Assembly (NCBI GenBank): GCA_005880805.1 | Contig: VBFZ01000114.1 | Span: 1 to 13,071, forward strand | DNA from: Chloroflexota bacterium | GTDB taxonomy: Bacteria; Chloroflexota; Limnocylindria; Limnocylindrales; CSP1-4 | Reading direction: 5' to 3' | DNA: 13,071 bases | Part shown: one piece after another, positions 6,433 through 13,071 of the stretch | How positions within the stretch are numbered: the stretch's first letter is position 1 | Layout: every line of letters starts with the position of its first letter | Notes under the pieces: generated by a model | Told to the model about the DNA's origin: nothing | What the model saw: the letters and a program-made list of their open reading frames with translations, nothing else | The model's database searches: none | Made by a program: the position numbers and the translations under genes

Positions 6433-7842
6433 ATGCCCTACGGACCGCATACCCCCGACGATCGGGCGCAGATGCTCGCCGCGCTCGGCATCTCCACCGT
6501 CGACGAGCTGTTCGCGGATATCCCGCGCGAGCTTCGCGCCAGTCCCCTCAACCTCCCACCGCCCGAGCCCGAGCTCGAGCTGTCCGCGCGGCTATCGGGG
6601 CTTGCCCGTCGGAACCGCGTTGACATGGCCAGCTTCCTCGGCGCGGGGGCATATCGCCACTACACGCCCGCAGTCGTCGACCAATTGCTTCTGCGGGGGG
6701 AGTGGTACACGGCTTACACCCCGTATCAGCCGGAGGTCAGCCAGGGCACGCTGCAGTCCATCTACGAATATGAGTCGCTGATCGCCGAGCTGACCGGTCT
6801 CGACGTGGTGTCGGCGTCGCACTACGACGGCGCTGCCGCAACCGCGGAGGGCGCGCTCATGACCTGTCGGGCCACGCGCCGCGAGCGGGTGCTCGTCAGC
6901 CGTGCGGTCCACCCCGACTACCGGGCGACCATCCGGACGTACCTCAGCGTCGGGGGGCTGGTGGTCGACGAGATCCCGCTCGTCGCCGACGGCCCCGCCG
7001 CCGGAACGACCGATCTCGCAGCCCTTCAGCACATGCTCGCAGACGAGTCGGAGCCGGTCGCGGGAGTCGTCGTCGCCAATCCGAACTTCCTCGGCCTGCT
7101 CGAGCCGATGGCGGAGGTTGGTCGCCTGGCGCACGCGGTGGGCGCCCTGTTCGTTTCGGTCGTGGAGCCCGTCTCGCTCGGCGTGCTGCTGCCGCCAGGT
7201 GGCTATGGCGCTGACATCGCCGCGGGTGAAGGACAGCCCCTCGGGATCCCGCTCCAGTACGGCGGGCCCTATCTCGGGCTGCTCGCATCGACCGAGGCGC
7301 TCGTCCGCCAGATCCCCGGCCGGCTGGTCGGGCTGACGAAGGACCTCGACGGACGCCGCGCGTTCGTCATGACGCTGCGTGCTCGCGAGCAGGACATCCG
7401 CCGCGAGAAGGCGGCCAGCAACATCTGCACGAACCAGGCGCTGCTGGCGCTTGCGGCGAGCATCTACCTCGCGGCGATCGGGCCCCATGGCCTGCGCGAC
7501 GTCGCAGCCCTGGGTGCGGCGCACGCTGCGGCCCTCGAGGACGCTCTCGCCGACGCAGGCGCGCCGCGTCTCCACCCGGGCCCGTACCTGAACGAGTTCG
7601 CCATCCGGGTCCCGGATGCCGCCGCCGTCCACCGCGGCCTGCTCGACCGCGACGTCCTGGCCGGGCTGGTCCTTGCCGAGGCCGAGCCCGAGGACCCTTC
7701 GCTCGCAGACGGGTTGCTCGTGTGCGCAACCGAGGTTACGACCAAGGACGACATCGACCGTTTCGCCAGCGCCCTGCGAGCCGAGCTGCGGAAAACAGAT
7801 CGGATCCCGGCCGTGCCGGTCGCCGGAGGGGTCGCCTCGTGA
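6433..7842 (+). CDS. gcvPA: Glycine dehydrogenase (decarboxylating) subunit 1
   Basis: This 469-residue protein is the N-terminal half of the two-subunit P protein, which together with GcvPB decarboxylates glycine and passes the aminomethyl group to lipoyl-GcvH. Recognisable segments are the N-terminal MPYGPHTPDDRAQMLAALG, SFLGAGAYRHYTPAVVDQL, EWYTAYTPYQPEVSQGTLQ, SHYDGAAATAEGA, ADIAAGEGQPLGIPLQYGGPY, and REQDIRREKAASNICTNQAL. It lacks the PLP lysine, which GcvPB carries, as expected for this subunit. Split P proteins occur in Gram-positives, Thermus-type bacteria, Chloroflexota and archaea. ATG 6433 is the first start after an in-frame stop at 6421-6423; there is no clear ribosome-binding site, so translation may depend on coupling with gcvH. 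Its stop overlaps the gcvPB start (GTGA, 7839-7842). Confidence 0.96.
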   Translation: MPYGPHTPDDRAQMLAALGISTVDELFADIPRELRASPLNLPPPEPELELSARLSGLARRNRVDMASFLGAGAYRHYTPAVVDQLLLRGEWYTAYTPYQPEVSQGTLQSIYEYESLIAELTGLDVVSASHYDGAAATAEGALMTCRATRRERVLVSRAVHPDYRATIRTYLSVGGLVVDEIPLVADGPAAGTTDLAALQHMLADESEPVAGVVVANPNFLGLLEPMAEVGRLAHAVGALFVSVVEPVSLGVLLPPGGYGADIAAGEGQPLGIPLQYGGPYLGLLASTEALVRQIPGRLVGLTKDLDGRRAFVMTLRAREQDIRREKAASNICTNQALLALAASIYLAAIGPHGLRDVAALGAAHAAALEDALADAGAPRLHPGPYLNEFAIRVPDAAAVHRGLLDRDVLAGLVLAEAEPEDPSLADGLLVCATEVTTKDDIDRFASALRAELRKTDRIPAVPVAGGVAS

Positions 7843-9341
7843 GCGTCACCGGGCCGCGACTCCAGCCCGTGCTCTTCGAGCGATCGAAACCGGGCCGCGG
7901 CGATGGCAAGGTCCCGCATCCGCCGAAGGACGCCCTCGACCGTGTGCCGTCGGACCAGCTCCGTGCGGCGCCGCCCGCGCTTCCGGAGCTCAACGAGCCC
8001 GAGGTCGTACGCCATTACGTGAACCTGTCCCAGCTCAATCACGCGGTGGACACCGGGTTCTACCCGCTCGGCTCGTGCACCATGAAGTTCAACCCGAAGC
8101 TCAACGAATGGGCCGCGCGCCTGCCCGGCTTCGCCGGCCTGCACCCGGAGGCGCCGGACGAGATCGCGCAGGGAACGCTGCAGCTGCTCTTCGAGCTGGA
8201 GGCGATGCTCGCCGAGATCAGCGGCATGCGCGCCGTTTCCCTCCAGCCGGCCGCAGGTGCGCAGGGCGAGCTGACCGGCATCCTCATGATTCGGGCCTAC
8301 CACCGCAGCCGCGGCGACGTCGAGCGGACCGACGTGCTCGTGCCCGACTCGGCCCACGGGACGAACCCGGCGACCGCCACCATGGCCGGCTTCCGGACCG
8401 TGAACGTGCCATCCGCGCCCGACGGCGGCGTCGACGTGGACGCCTTCCGCGCCGCACTCGGACCGCGCACCGCGGCCGTCATGGTCACGAATCCGTCCAC
8501 GCTGGGGTTGTTCGAGCCGCGGATCGGCGAGCTGTTGTCCGCGGTCCACGAAGCGGGTGCGCTCGCTTACATGGACGGCGCCAACCTCAACGCGATCCTT
8601 GGCCGCTTCAAACCGGGCGAAGCGGGCTTCGACGTCATGCACTTCAACGTGCACAAGACGTTCAGCACGCCACACGGCGGGGGCGGGCCGGGTGCCGGCC
8701 CCGTCGGCGTCGGCGAAACGCTGCTGCCCTTCCTGCCCTGGCCGCGGGTGCTCCGCGAGACGGACGGCAGCTTCCGCCGTGAGCGGCCCGGAGAGCGGCC
8801 GACCTCCATCGGCCGGCTGCGCAGCTTCGTCGGCAACACGGGCGTTCTCGTGCGCGCCTATGCCTACATCCGGGCGCACGGCACGGCGCTCGCGGAGGTG
8901 ACGAACGACGCGGTCCTGGCGGCGAACTACCTCAAGCAGCGACTCGCGGCCGACGGCTCATACGACATTCCATTCGGGCGACCCTGCAAGCACGAGTTCG
9001 TGGCATCCTCCACGTCGCTCCGGAAGGAGACCGGCGTCCGAACGCTGGACGTGGCGAAACGGCTCATCGATTTCGGATTCCACCCGCCGACGGTGTATTT
9101 TCCGCTGACCGTGGACGAGGCGATGCTCATCGAGCCGACCGAGACCGAGTCACTGGAGACGCTGGACGCGTTCGCGGCCGCGCTGATCGAGATCGCTGCG
9201 GAGGCCCGGTCCTCGCCGGAGATCGTTACGGGAGCCCCCCAAACCGCACCCGTTCGACGCCTCGACGAAGCGACCGCCGCTCGGCAGCCGGACCTGCGCT
9301 GGAGGCCGATGACCGGACGGCAGATGCCTTGTCCGGATTGA
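7839..9341 (+). CDS. gcvPB: Glycine dehydrogenase (decarboxylating) subunit 2
   Basis: The PLP-bearing C-terminal half of the split P protein, 500 residues; with the 469-residue GcvPA this matches a single-chain GcvP in size. Motifs: LNEPEVVRHYVNLSQLNHAVDTGFYPLGSCTMKFNPK region (roughly residues 50-86), SLQPAAGAQGELTG, DSAHGTNPATATMAGF, NPSTLGLFE, YMDGANLNAILG, and FNVHKTFSTPHGGGGPG, with K273 as the expected PLP-binding lysine. PTVYFPLTVDEAMLIEPTE lies near the end, followed by a usual Arg-rich tail. The frame is open further upstream, but GTG 7839 is chosen because GGAGGGG (7825-7831) precedes it by 7 bases and it overlaps the gcvPA stop by four bases, a translational-coupling arrangement that suits a 1:1 complex. 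The stop codon overlaps a possible ECF promoter of the next gene. Confidence 0.96.
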   Translation: MSVTGPRLQPVLFERSKPGRGDGKVPHPPKDALDRVPSDQLRAAPPALPELNEPEVVRHYVNLSQLNHAVDTGFYPLGSCTMKFNPKLNEWAARLPGFAGLHPEAPDEIAQGTLQLLFELEAMLAEISGMRAVSLQPAAGAQGELTGILMIRAYHRSRGDVERTDVLVPDSAHGTNPATATMAGFRTVNVPSAPDGGVDVDAFRAALGPRTAAVMVTNPSTLGLFEPRIGELLSAVHEAGALAYMDGANLNAILGRFKPGEAGFDVMHFNVHKTFSTPHGGGGPGAGPVGVGETLLPFLPWPRVLRETDGSFRRERPGERPTSIGRLRSFVGNTGVLVRAYAYIRAHGTALAEVTNDAVLAANYLKQRLAADGSYDIPFGRPCKHEFVASSTSLRKETGVRTLDVAKRLIDFGFHPPTVYFPLTVDEAMLIEPTETESLETLDAFAAALIEIAAEARSSPEIVTGAPQTAPVRRLDEATAARQPDLRWRPMTGRQMPCPD

Positions 9342-9348
9342 ACCCGAA

Positions 9349-9374
9349 TGAACCTCCGCACCGAAACCGGCGTA
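9349..9374 (+). promoter_or_regulatory. Putative ECF-sigma autoregulatory promoter TGAACC-N16-CGTA
   Basis: TGAACC (9349-9354) and CGTA (9371-9374) are 16 bases apart, close to the ECF pattern TGAAAC-N16-CGTA known for Bacillus SigW. ECF genes are commonly autoregulated, and this element sits directly before the sigma gene. A second TGAACC lies ten bases upstream (9339-9344), overlapping the gcvPB stop. Transcription would begin about 9381, close to a GTG at 9383. Called by eye from one site. Confidence 0.45.
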
Positions 9375-10060
9375 TGGAGAGGGTGGGAGCGAAGGTTAGA
9401 CCAGGAGAGCCCGGAGGTCTGACCACGAAAGACACGAGGGTCACCTCGGAGGAGGAGGCCCGGCAAGCCGACGCAGCGCTACTGCGCCGGATGCAGGGCG
9501 ATGACCTGGACGCGTTCGAAGAATTCTTCGCTCGCTATCGAACGCCGGTCTATCGGACGGCCTACGGGCTCACTGGCGACCCCCACGCCGCCGAGGAGGT
9601 CCTGCAGGACACATTCGCGCGCGCCTACCAGCGGCGCGCGGTCCTGCGCACGGACGTCTCGCCCCTGCCCTGGCTCCATCGCGTGGCGATGAACCTCTGC
9701 TACTCGCGCCTCGCACGCCGGCGGCTGGCCTCTGATCCCATCGAGGAGAGCACGGCCGGCCACGTCGTGGACGTCGAGGTCGAGCCGCCTGAGCGCGCCG
9801 AGCGGCGCGAGCTCCGGCAGATCGTCCGTGAAGGGGTCGCGGCCCTGCCCGCCAAGCAGCAGGGCGTGGTCGTCCTCTACTACCTCCACGGACTGTCGCT
9901 GCAGGAGACGGCGACGATCCTCGGCATTCGCGTCGGCACCGTGAAGTCGCGACTCCACTACGCGCTGCGCGGGCTTCGTGCCCACCTGGAAGGCGACCGC
10001 CGCTTCGGCGGTGCGTACTGGCCGGCCGGACCGGTGGATGTCGAGGTCGAGGAGGCATAG
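9374..10060 (+). CDS. ECF-type (sigma-70 family) RNA polymerase sigma factor
   Basis: 228 residues from ATG 9374. Region 2 covers about residues 45-112, with AFEEFFARYRTPVYRTAYGL, the core-binding helix and DPHAAEEVLQDTFARAYQ, then PWLHRVAMNLCYSRLARRR. An acidic linker (about 121-145) leads to region 4 (about 147-205), ending in the helix-turn-helix LSLQETATILGIRVGTVKSRLHYALRGLR. It should direct RNA polymerase to a small regulon. The start is uncertain: TTG 9329 would overlap gcvPB; ATG 9374 is the first ATG but lies within the proposed promoter -10; GTG 9383 fits a near-leaderless message from that promoter. None has a good ribosome-binding site, and the first ~30 residues look unstructured. 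An anti-sigma gene follows after 5 bases, the usual operon for membrane-controlled ECF factors. Confidence 0.93.
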   Translation: MERVGAKVRPGEPGGLTTKDTRVTSEEEARQADAALLRRMQGDDLDAFEEFFARYRTPVYRTAYGLTGDPHAAEEVLQDTFARAYQRRAVLRTDVSPLPWLHRVAMNLCYSRLARRRLASDPIEESTAGHVVDVEVEPPERAERRELRQIVREGVAALPAKQQGVVVLYYLHGLSLQETATILGIRVGTVKSRLHYALRGLRAHLEGDRRFGGAYWPAGPVDVEVEEA

Positions 10061-10065
10061 GGCCC

Positions 10066-10623
10066 GTGCTCTTTCGCAATGAGTGCCGACGCCACCGCGA
10101 GGCGCTGATCGCGTTCCTGGCGCGCTCCGAGCCCGGCGAACGACCGCACGCCGCGCTCGACCACCTCGACCGCTGCGAGCGGTGCGAGGCCGAGATGGCT
10201 CAAACGGCGCTCGCCGTCTCAGGGCTTCGCCGGCTCTTGGAGGAGGCGCGCGTCGCCGAGCCGCCGGCCGTCGTCTGGCCACGCCTCCGCGAGCAGGTCG
10301 GGCGACCCCGTCGCCCAAGCTTCGGGAGCGCTCTCGCCGCGCCGCTCGTTGGAGCCGCGCTTGTCGCCGTCCTCGTCGCACCGCTGGCCGTCGACCCTCG
10401 CCTGAACTCCACGCTCCTGCCGGAACAGCCGATCTCGGTGCTCTCCGGCGCCGCACGACAGCGCGCGCTCGAGGCCCAGATCGGCGCCAGCAAGCCGGCC
10501 AGGGTGCCGGCGCCCACGTTCGTCGCTACCGGCCCGGACCTCAGGTGGATGAGGCCCAATCCTGATGGGCGCCGTCCCATCGTCGTTCCTGTGCCCGAGC
10601 GTCAGGTCGATCGGCGGATCTGA
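10066..10623 (+). CDS. Putative zinc-motif transmembrane anti-sigma factor
   Basis: 185 residues. The N-terminal cytoplasmic part carries H33-x3-C37-x2-C40 (HLDRCERC), the core of a zinc-containing anti-sigma (ZAS) domain, with H10 as the likely extra upstream ligand. One hydrophobic span at about residues 86-109 (FGSALAAPLVGAALVAVLVA...) implies an inner-membrane protein with the domain inside and a ~75-residue Pro/Arg-rich tail outside. GTG 10066 follows GAGGAGG (10049-10055) at 10 bases, and the gene begins 5 bases after the sigma gene's stop, so the two are almost certainly co-translated partners. By analogy it holds the sigma factor inactive until a signal releases it; what signal is unknown. 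The outer tail has no recognisable sensor domain. Assignment rests on the motif, topology and position, not on overall similarity. Confidence 0.8.
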   Translation: MLFRNECRRHREALIAFLARSEPGERPHAALDHLDRCERCEAEMAQTALAVSGLRRLLEEARVAEPPAVVWPRLREQVGRPRRPSFGSALAAPLVGAALVAVLVAPLAVDPRLNSTLLPEQPISVLSGAARQRALEAQIGASKPARVPAPTFVATGPDLRWMRPNPDGRRPIVVPVPERQVDRRI

Positions 10624-10687
10624 GGCGGCTCAGGCCACAACGAAGGAGGCTCGCCAGAGAATATTGTTCGGGGCCGTCTCGCGAAAG

Positions 10688-10717
10688 TTGACAGCTTCGC
10701 AATGGCGTCCCCATAGT
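10688..10717 (+). promoter_or_regulatory. Sigma-70-type promoter TTGACA-N18-CATAGT for the binding-protein gene
   Basis: A perfect -35 hexamer TTGACA (10688-10693) and a -10 match CATAGT (10712-10717) stand 18 bases apart in the 279-base gap before the peptide-binding lipoprotein gene. Transcription would start about 10724, giving a leader of about 180 bases. The -35 box sits inside an imperfect GCGAA/TTCGC dyad, which could be an operator. Confidence 0.65.
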
Positions 10718-10723
10718 TACCGA

Positions 10724-10902
10724 CCAGCGCGCGTCGAGCGAAGCTCACGCTGCCTGTCCGCTGCCCGCGTCGACCCTTGCCGGAGGTGGCGCACCCGAGT
10801 TGGGTGCCCAGGCGATCGCAGCTGCGGGCGCCACCGTGATGCGGGACCTCGCCGCCTGTGGGAGTGAACAGGGACGACGTGTCCCATCTAGGGAGGACCT
10901 TG
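10724..10902 (+). promoter_or_regulatory. Long, foldable 5' leader of the binding-protein gene
   Basis: Between the proposed start of transcription and the ATG at 10903 several pairings are possible. GGTGGC (10785-10790) with GCCACC (10830-10835) could close a junction. Inside it is a perfect hairpin GCACCC-GAGTT-GGGTGC (10791-10807) and a second arm GCCC (10806-10809)/GGGC (10826-10829) or CGC-AGCT-GCG (10817-10826). Further on, GGGAC-GACGT-GTCCC (10871-10885) lies just before the ribosome-binding site AGGGAGGA (10890-10897). This resembles a structured regulatory leader, but I do not recognise a known riboswitch class, and chance folding in GC-rich RNA is possible. Confidence 0.4.
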
Positions 10903-12730
10903 ATGCGTAAACGTCTATTCGGCTTGCTTGCGAGCGCCGGCATTGCGCTCGCAGCCTGTCAAGGCGCAGCGAGCCCCAGCCCGTCGGCGGCCCCGTCGAC
11001 GGCGGCCTCACCCTCGCCGGCGGCCAGCGCGAGCGGTTCGGGCGCGTCGCCCTCGGCGAGCGGAGCGGTTGACCTCAAGACCGCGATCTTCGGATCCAAG
11101 TACAAGCCGGCTCCCGGCACGCCGGGCGGCACGATCGTCATGGGCGAGTGGCAGCCGACCAAAAACCTGCATCCGTTCTACTCGACCTCGTTCACGACCT
11201 TCGAGGCCCTCGGCCCGGTCATGCGCGGACTGCTGACGATCGACTCGGATGGCAAGTACATCAACGACCTCGGCGACGGCGACATTCCGACGACCGACAA
11301 CGGCGGCGTCAAGGTCAGTGGCAACACCTTCACGATCCACGTGAAGATCAAGAGTGGGCTCCTGTGGTCGGACGGCCAGCCGCTCACCCTCAATGACTTC
11401 AAATGGACCTGGCAGTTTGCCACCGACAAGGCCCAGTCGGGGTGCACGCTCTGCACCGTGGGATGGACCTCGATCGACAAGGTCGACGTGTCCAGTGACG
11501 GCCTCGAGGCAGACATCCACTTCAAGGAGCTGTACGCGGGCTGGCTCGGCTTCCTGACCGGGGCCGGGTTCGTCCTGCCGCAGCACTACTTCAAGGACAT
11601 CGCGATCAAGGACGCGCCGAAGTCCATGGCGGTAGGACCCGGCCTGTCCAAGATCCCCTGGTCGGGTCCGTTCAAGATCTCGGGCGCTTCGGCTGACGAG
11701 ATCGACTACGTCCGCAACGACAACTGGAAGGCAGGCGTCGGCGGGCCCCATCCCGCGTACCTCGATGGCCTGAAGTTCAAGTACTTCGCCGACAAGAACG
11801 GCATGATCGCGGCGTTCCTCAAGGGCGACATCGACCTCGCCCTCGACATGACGCTTGCCGACTATCCCGCGATCAAGGGCGTCAACCCGGACGTGGGTAT
11901 AGCCGAGTCGAAGCCGGCCTGGCAGTACGAGCACCTGGACATCCAGGGTGCGCACACCGACAAGGGCCTCGACAAGCTCGATGTCCGCAAGGCCATCGCG
12001 ATGTCGATCAACAAGGAAGAGATGCTCGGCGTCATCTTCCCAGGCCAGACCGTCACGCCCGCCTGTTCGCCCTCACCGCCTGGCCAGTGGTTCCGCGTGG
12101 AAGGCCTGCAGTGCCCGGCGTACGACGTCGAGGGCGCCAAAAAGCTTCTCGACGGCGCCGGCATGACGGCTGGATCGGACGGCAACCGCACGTACAACGG
12201 CAAGCCGGTCGACCTCCAGCTGTGCACCACCGCCGGCAACCCGACCCGCCTGACCGAGCTCCAGAAGCTCCAGGGCTACCTGCAGGCGGTCGGCATCAAG
12301 AGCCACATCGACACCGGCGACGCGGACTCCGAGGTGTTCGCCACCTGGGCCCAGTCGACGCCGACGACCAAGTGCAGCATCTATCGAGGCAACTACGACA
12401 TCGCCGACTACGCCTACGTGCTCAGCGGCGACATCTACAACAGCTACTACTTCACCTATCACACGAGCCAGTTCCCTGAAAAGGGCGATCACAGCGGGGC
12501 GAACACGACCCGCTTCAGCAACCCCGACATGGACAAGGCGCTCGATGGCGTGAAGACCGACAGCGGGGACCGTCCAGAAGATCTACGTGGACCAGGTCCC
12601 CGAGATCCCGCTCTACTACCGTGCAGAAACGACCGGTATCAGCACCAAGCTGCAGAACTGGCCGACCTACAACGTCAGCTCCATCGGCCCGACGTGGGAC
12701 GTCGAAGACTGGTGGTGCAAGGGCTGCTAG
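10903..12730 (+). CDS. Peptide-type ABC transporter substrate-binding lipoprotein (SBP family 5), frameshifted near the 3' end
   Basis: Extracytoplasmic binding protein of a DppA/OppA-type importer. ATG 10903 is chosen: AGGGAGGA (10890-10897) precedes it by 5 bases and it opens directly with a lipoprotein signal peptide ending in LAAC (C19), so the mature protein is lipid-anchored. A Pro/Ser/Ala linker follows (about 20-60), then the family 5 domain, with PTKNLHPFYSTSFTTFEALG, LLWSDGQPLTLNDFKWTWQFA and DKLDVRKAIAMSINKEEML. After about residue 554, at GGGG 12565-12568, the frame changes. The true C-terminus continues in the next frame as TVQKIYVDQVPEIPLYYRAE and ends in DVEDWWCKGC at TAG 12728-12730. 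Removing one G gives a 608-residue protein. Relatives, from memory, have roughly ten more residues at this point, so a small deletion may be involved. Read as given, the frame runs on to 12888 with a nonsense tail. Permease gene follows. Confidence 0.9.
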
Positions 12731-12770
12731 AGCGCAGCTCAGGTAGCTCAATCAGTGCTCCCGAGTGGGT

Positions 12771-12798
12771 GGGCGCGCGGTCAACCGATCGCGCGCCC
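12771..12798 (+). repeat. 12-bp hairpin between the binding-protein and permease genes
   Basis: 12771-12782 pairs with 12787-12798: nine perfect GC pairs (GGGCGCGCG/CGCGCGCCC) extended by G-U, U-A and C-G, with the loop AACC. It lies 40 bases after the true stop of the binding-protein gene and is not followed by a T-run. Hairpins at this place often protect binding-protein mRNA so that it is made in excess of the permeases (known for other importers such as mal; inferred here). Partial termination is also possible. Confidence 0.6.
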
Positions 12799-12837
12799 GC
12801 TCTGTATCCGAACGCCGAGCAGGCGCATTGGCCGAGG

Positions 12838-12863
12838 TTGCCGTTCGCTGGCAGTCGTATAGT
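12838..12863 (+). promoter_or_regulatory. Weak candidate promoter before the permease gene
   Basis: A good -10 match TATAGT (12858-12863) is preceded by TTGCCG (12838-12843), but the 14-base spacer is shorter than the usual 16-18. It would start transcription about 12870, some 40 bases before the permease ATG. If real, the permease genes have their own promoter downstream of the hairpin. Confidence 0.25.
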
Positions 12864-12907
12864 TCGCGACCACGGGGCGCGCGCATGAAGCGAGTGCAGG
12901 AAGACCG

Positions 12908-13071
12908 ATGATCAAGTACTTCGTCCACCGCCTCATCCAGGCCATTCCCGTCGTCTTCCTCATCGCGGTCCTGAGCTTTGGTTTGATGATCCAGGCCCCG
13001 GGCGGGCCGCAGGCGCAGTTCAACCAGAACCCCCACATCACCCAGGCCGACATCGACAAGTGGCTCGCGGA
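12908..13071 (+). CDS. ABC transporter permease, DppB/OppB type (N-terminal part only)
   Basis: The first 54 codons of a binding-protein-dependent transport inner-membrane protein, cut by the right edge. It opens MIKYFVHRLIQAIPVVFLIAVL, the typical first transmembrane helix of DppB/OppB permeases (about residues 10-29), followed by LSFGLMIQAPGG, which matches the usual segment after helix 1, and by an outer-loop stretch with ITQADIDKW. ATG 12908 follows AGGAAG (12898-12903) at 4 bases. It lies 177 bases after the binding-protein gene and surely belongs to the same importer; a second permease and ATPase genes would be expected further right, outside the window. Confidence 0.9.
   Translation, partial: MIKYFVHRLIQAIPVVFLIAVLSFGLMIQAPGGPQAQFNQNPHITQADIDKWLA

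Noticed and set aside
7464..8879. 471-codon minus-strand open frame
   Set aside because: It lies antisense to gcvPA and gcvPB, which have clear family motifs; composition is that of a shadow frame.
10858..10902. Earlier GTG start (10858) for the binding protein
   Set aside because: It would place 15 residues before the signal peptide; ATG 10903 has a strong ribosome-binding site and a proper lipoprotein signal.
12565..12568. Programmed frameshifting at GGGG in the binding-protein gene
   Set aside because: There is no slippery heptamer, stimulatory pseudoknot or reason for recoding in this family; an error or mutation is simpler.
12736..12765. A stretch like a tRNA D-arm (GTAGCTCAATCAGT) and a direct repeat AGCTCA
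   Set aside because: No acceptor stem, anticodon arm or T-arm fits around it, and the 6-base repeat is too short to mean anything.
1..13071. Mobile elements, CRISPR, phage or defence genes
   Set aside because: No transposase, integrase, spaced repeats, defence-domain proteins or terminal inverted repeats were seen; gene content is housekeeping and transport.

Overview
The window is a GC-rich (clearly above 60% GC), densely packed bacterial chromosome segment made mostly of housekeeping genes. Split glycine decarboxylase subunits, an Ala/Ser/Pro-rich lipoprotein linker on the solute-binding protein and GTG starts fit an uncultured Chloroflexota (Limnocylindria-like) genome. A high-GC actinobacterium cannot be excluded from sequence alone. 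I see no phage, IS element, CRISPR array, tRNA or rRNA.

Layout. (1) 1-2753, minus strand: an aconitase gene of the AcnA type, running off the left edge. (2) 2855-3937, plus strand, divergent from it: a Rossmann-fold/DUF2520 protein. (3) 3938-4266: a 329-base gap with a good promoter match, a doubtful 107-residue Arg-rich ORF and several GC-rich hairpins. (4) 4267-4770: a NUDIX hydrolase. (5) 4822-9341: a glycine cleavage cluster gcvT-gcvH-gcvPA-gcvPB. T, H and the two P subunits are present; the L protein (dihydrolipoamide dehydrogenase) is not in the window. (6) 9374-10623: an ECF sigma factor followed by a zinc-motif, single-span anti-sigma factor, with a possible ECF-type autoregulatory promoter just upstream. 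(7) 10624-13071: a strong sigma-70-type promoter, a leader of about 180 bases that can fold, a family 5 peptide-binding lipoprotein, an intergenic 12-bp hairpin, and the start of the ABC permease gene, cut by the right edge.

How they work together. The gcv proteins oxidise glycine to CO2, ammonia and methylene-tetrahydrofolate, and the peptide/dipeptide-type ABC importer could supply amino acids. The ECF sigma/anti-sigma pair looks like a membrane signalling module. Whether it controls the neighbouring transporter is only a possibility.

The most notable observations are two coding lesions. gcvT lacks about ten residues after its LEAG motif and changes frame. The binding-protein gene changes frame near its 3' end, also with residues apparently missing. 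Both could be assembly errors or genuine decay. Other points are the ECF promoter match, the folded leader of the transporter gene, and a ~55-residue disordered insert in aconitase. I found no convincing previously undescribed multi-gene system.
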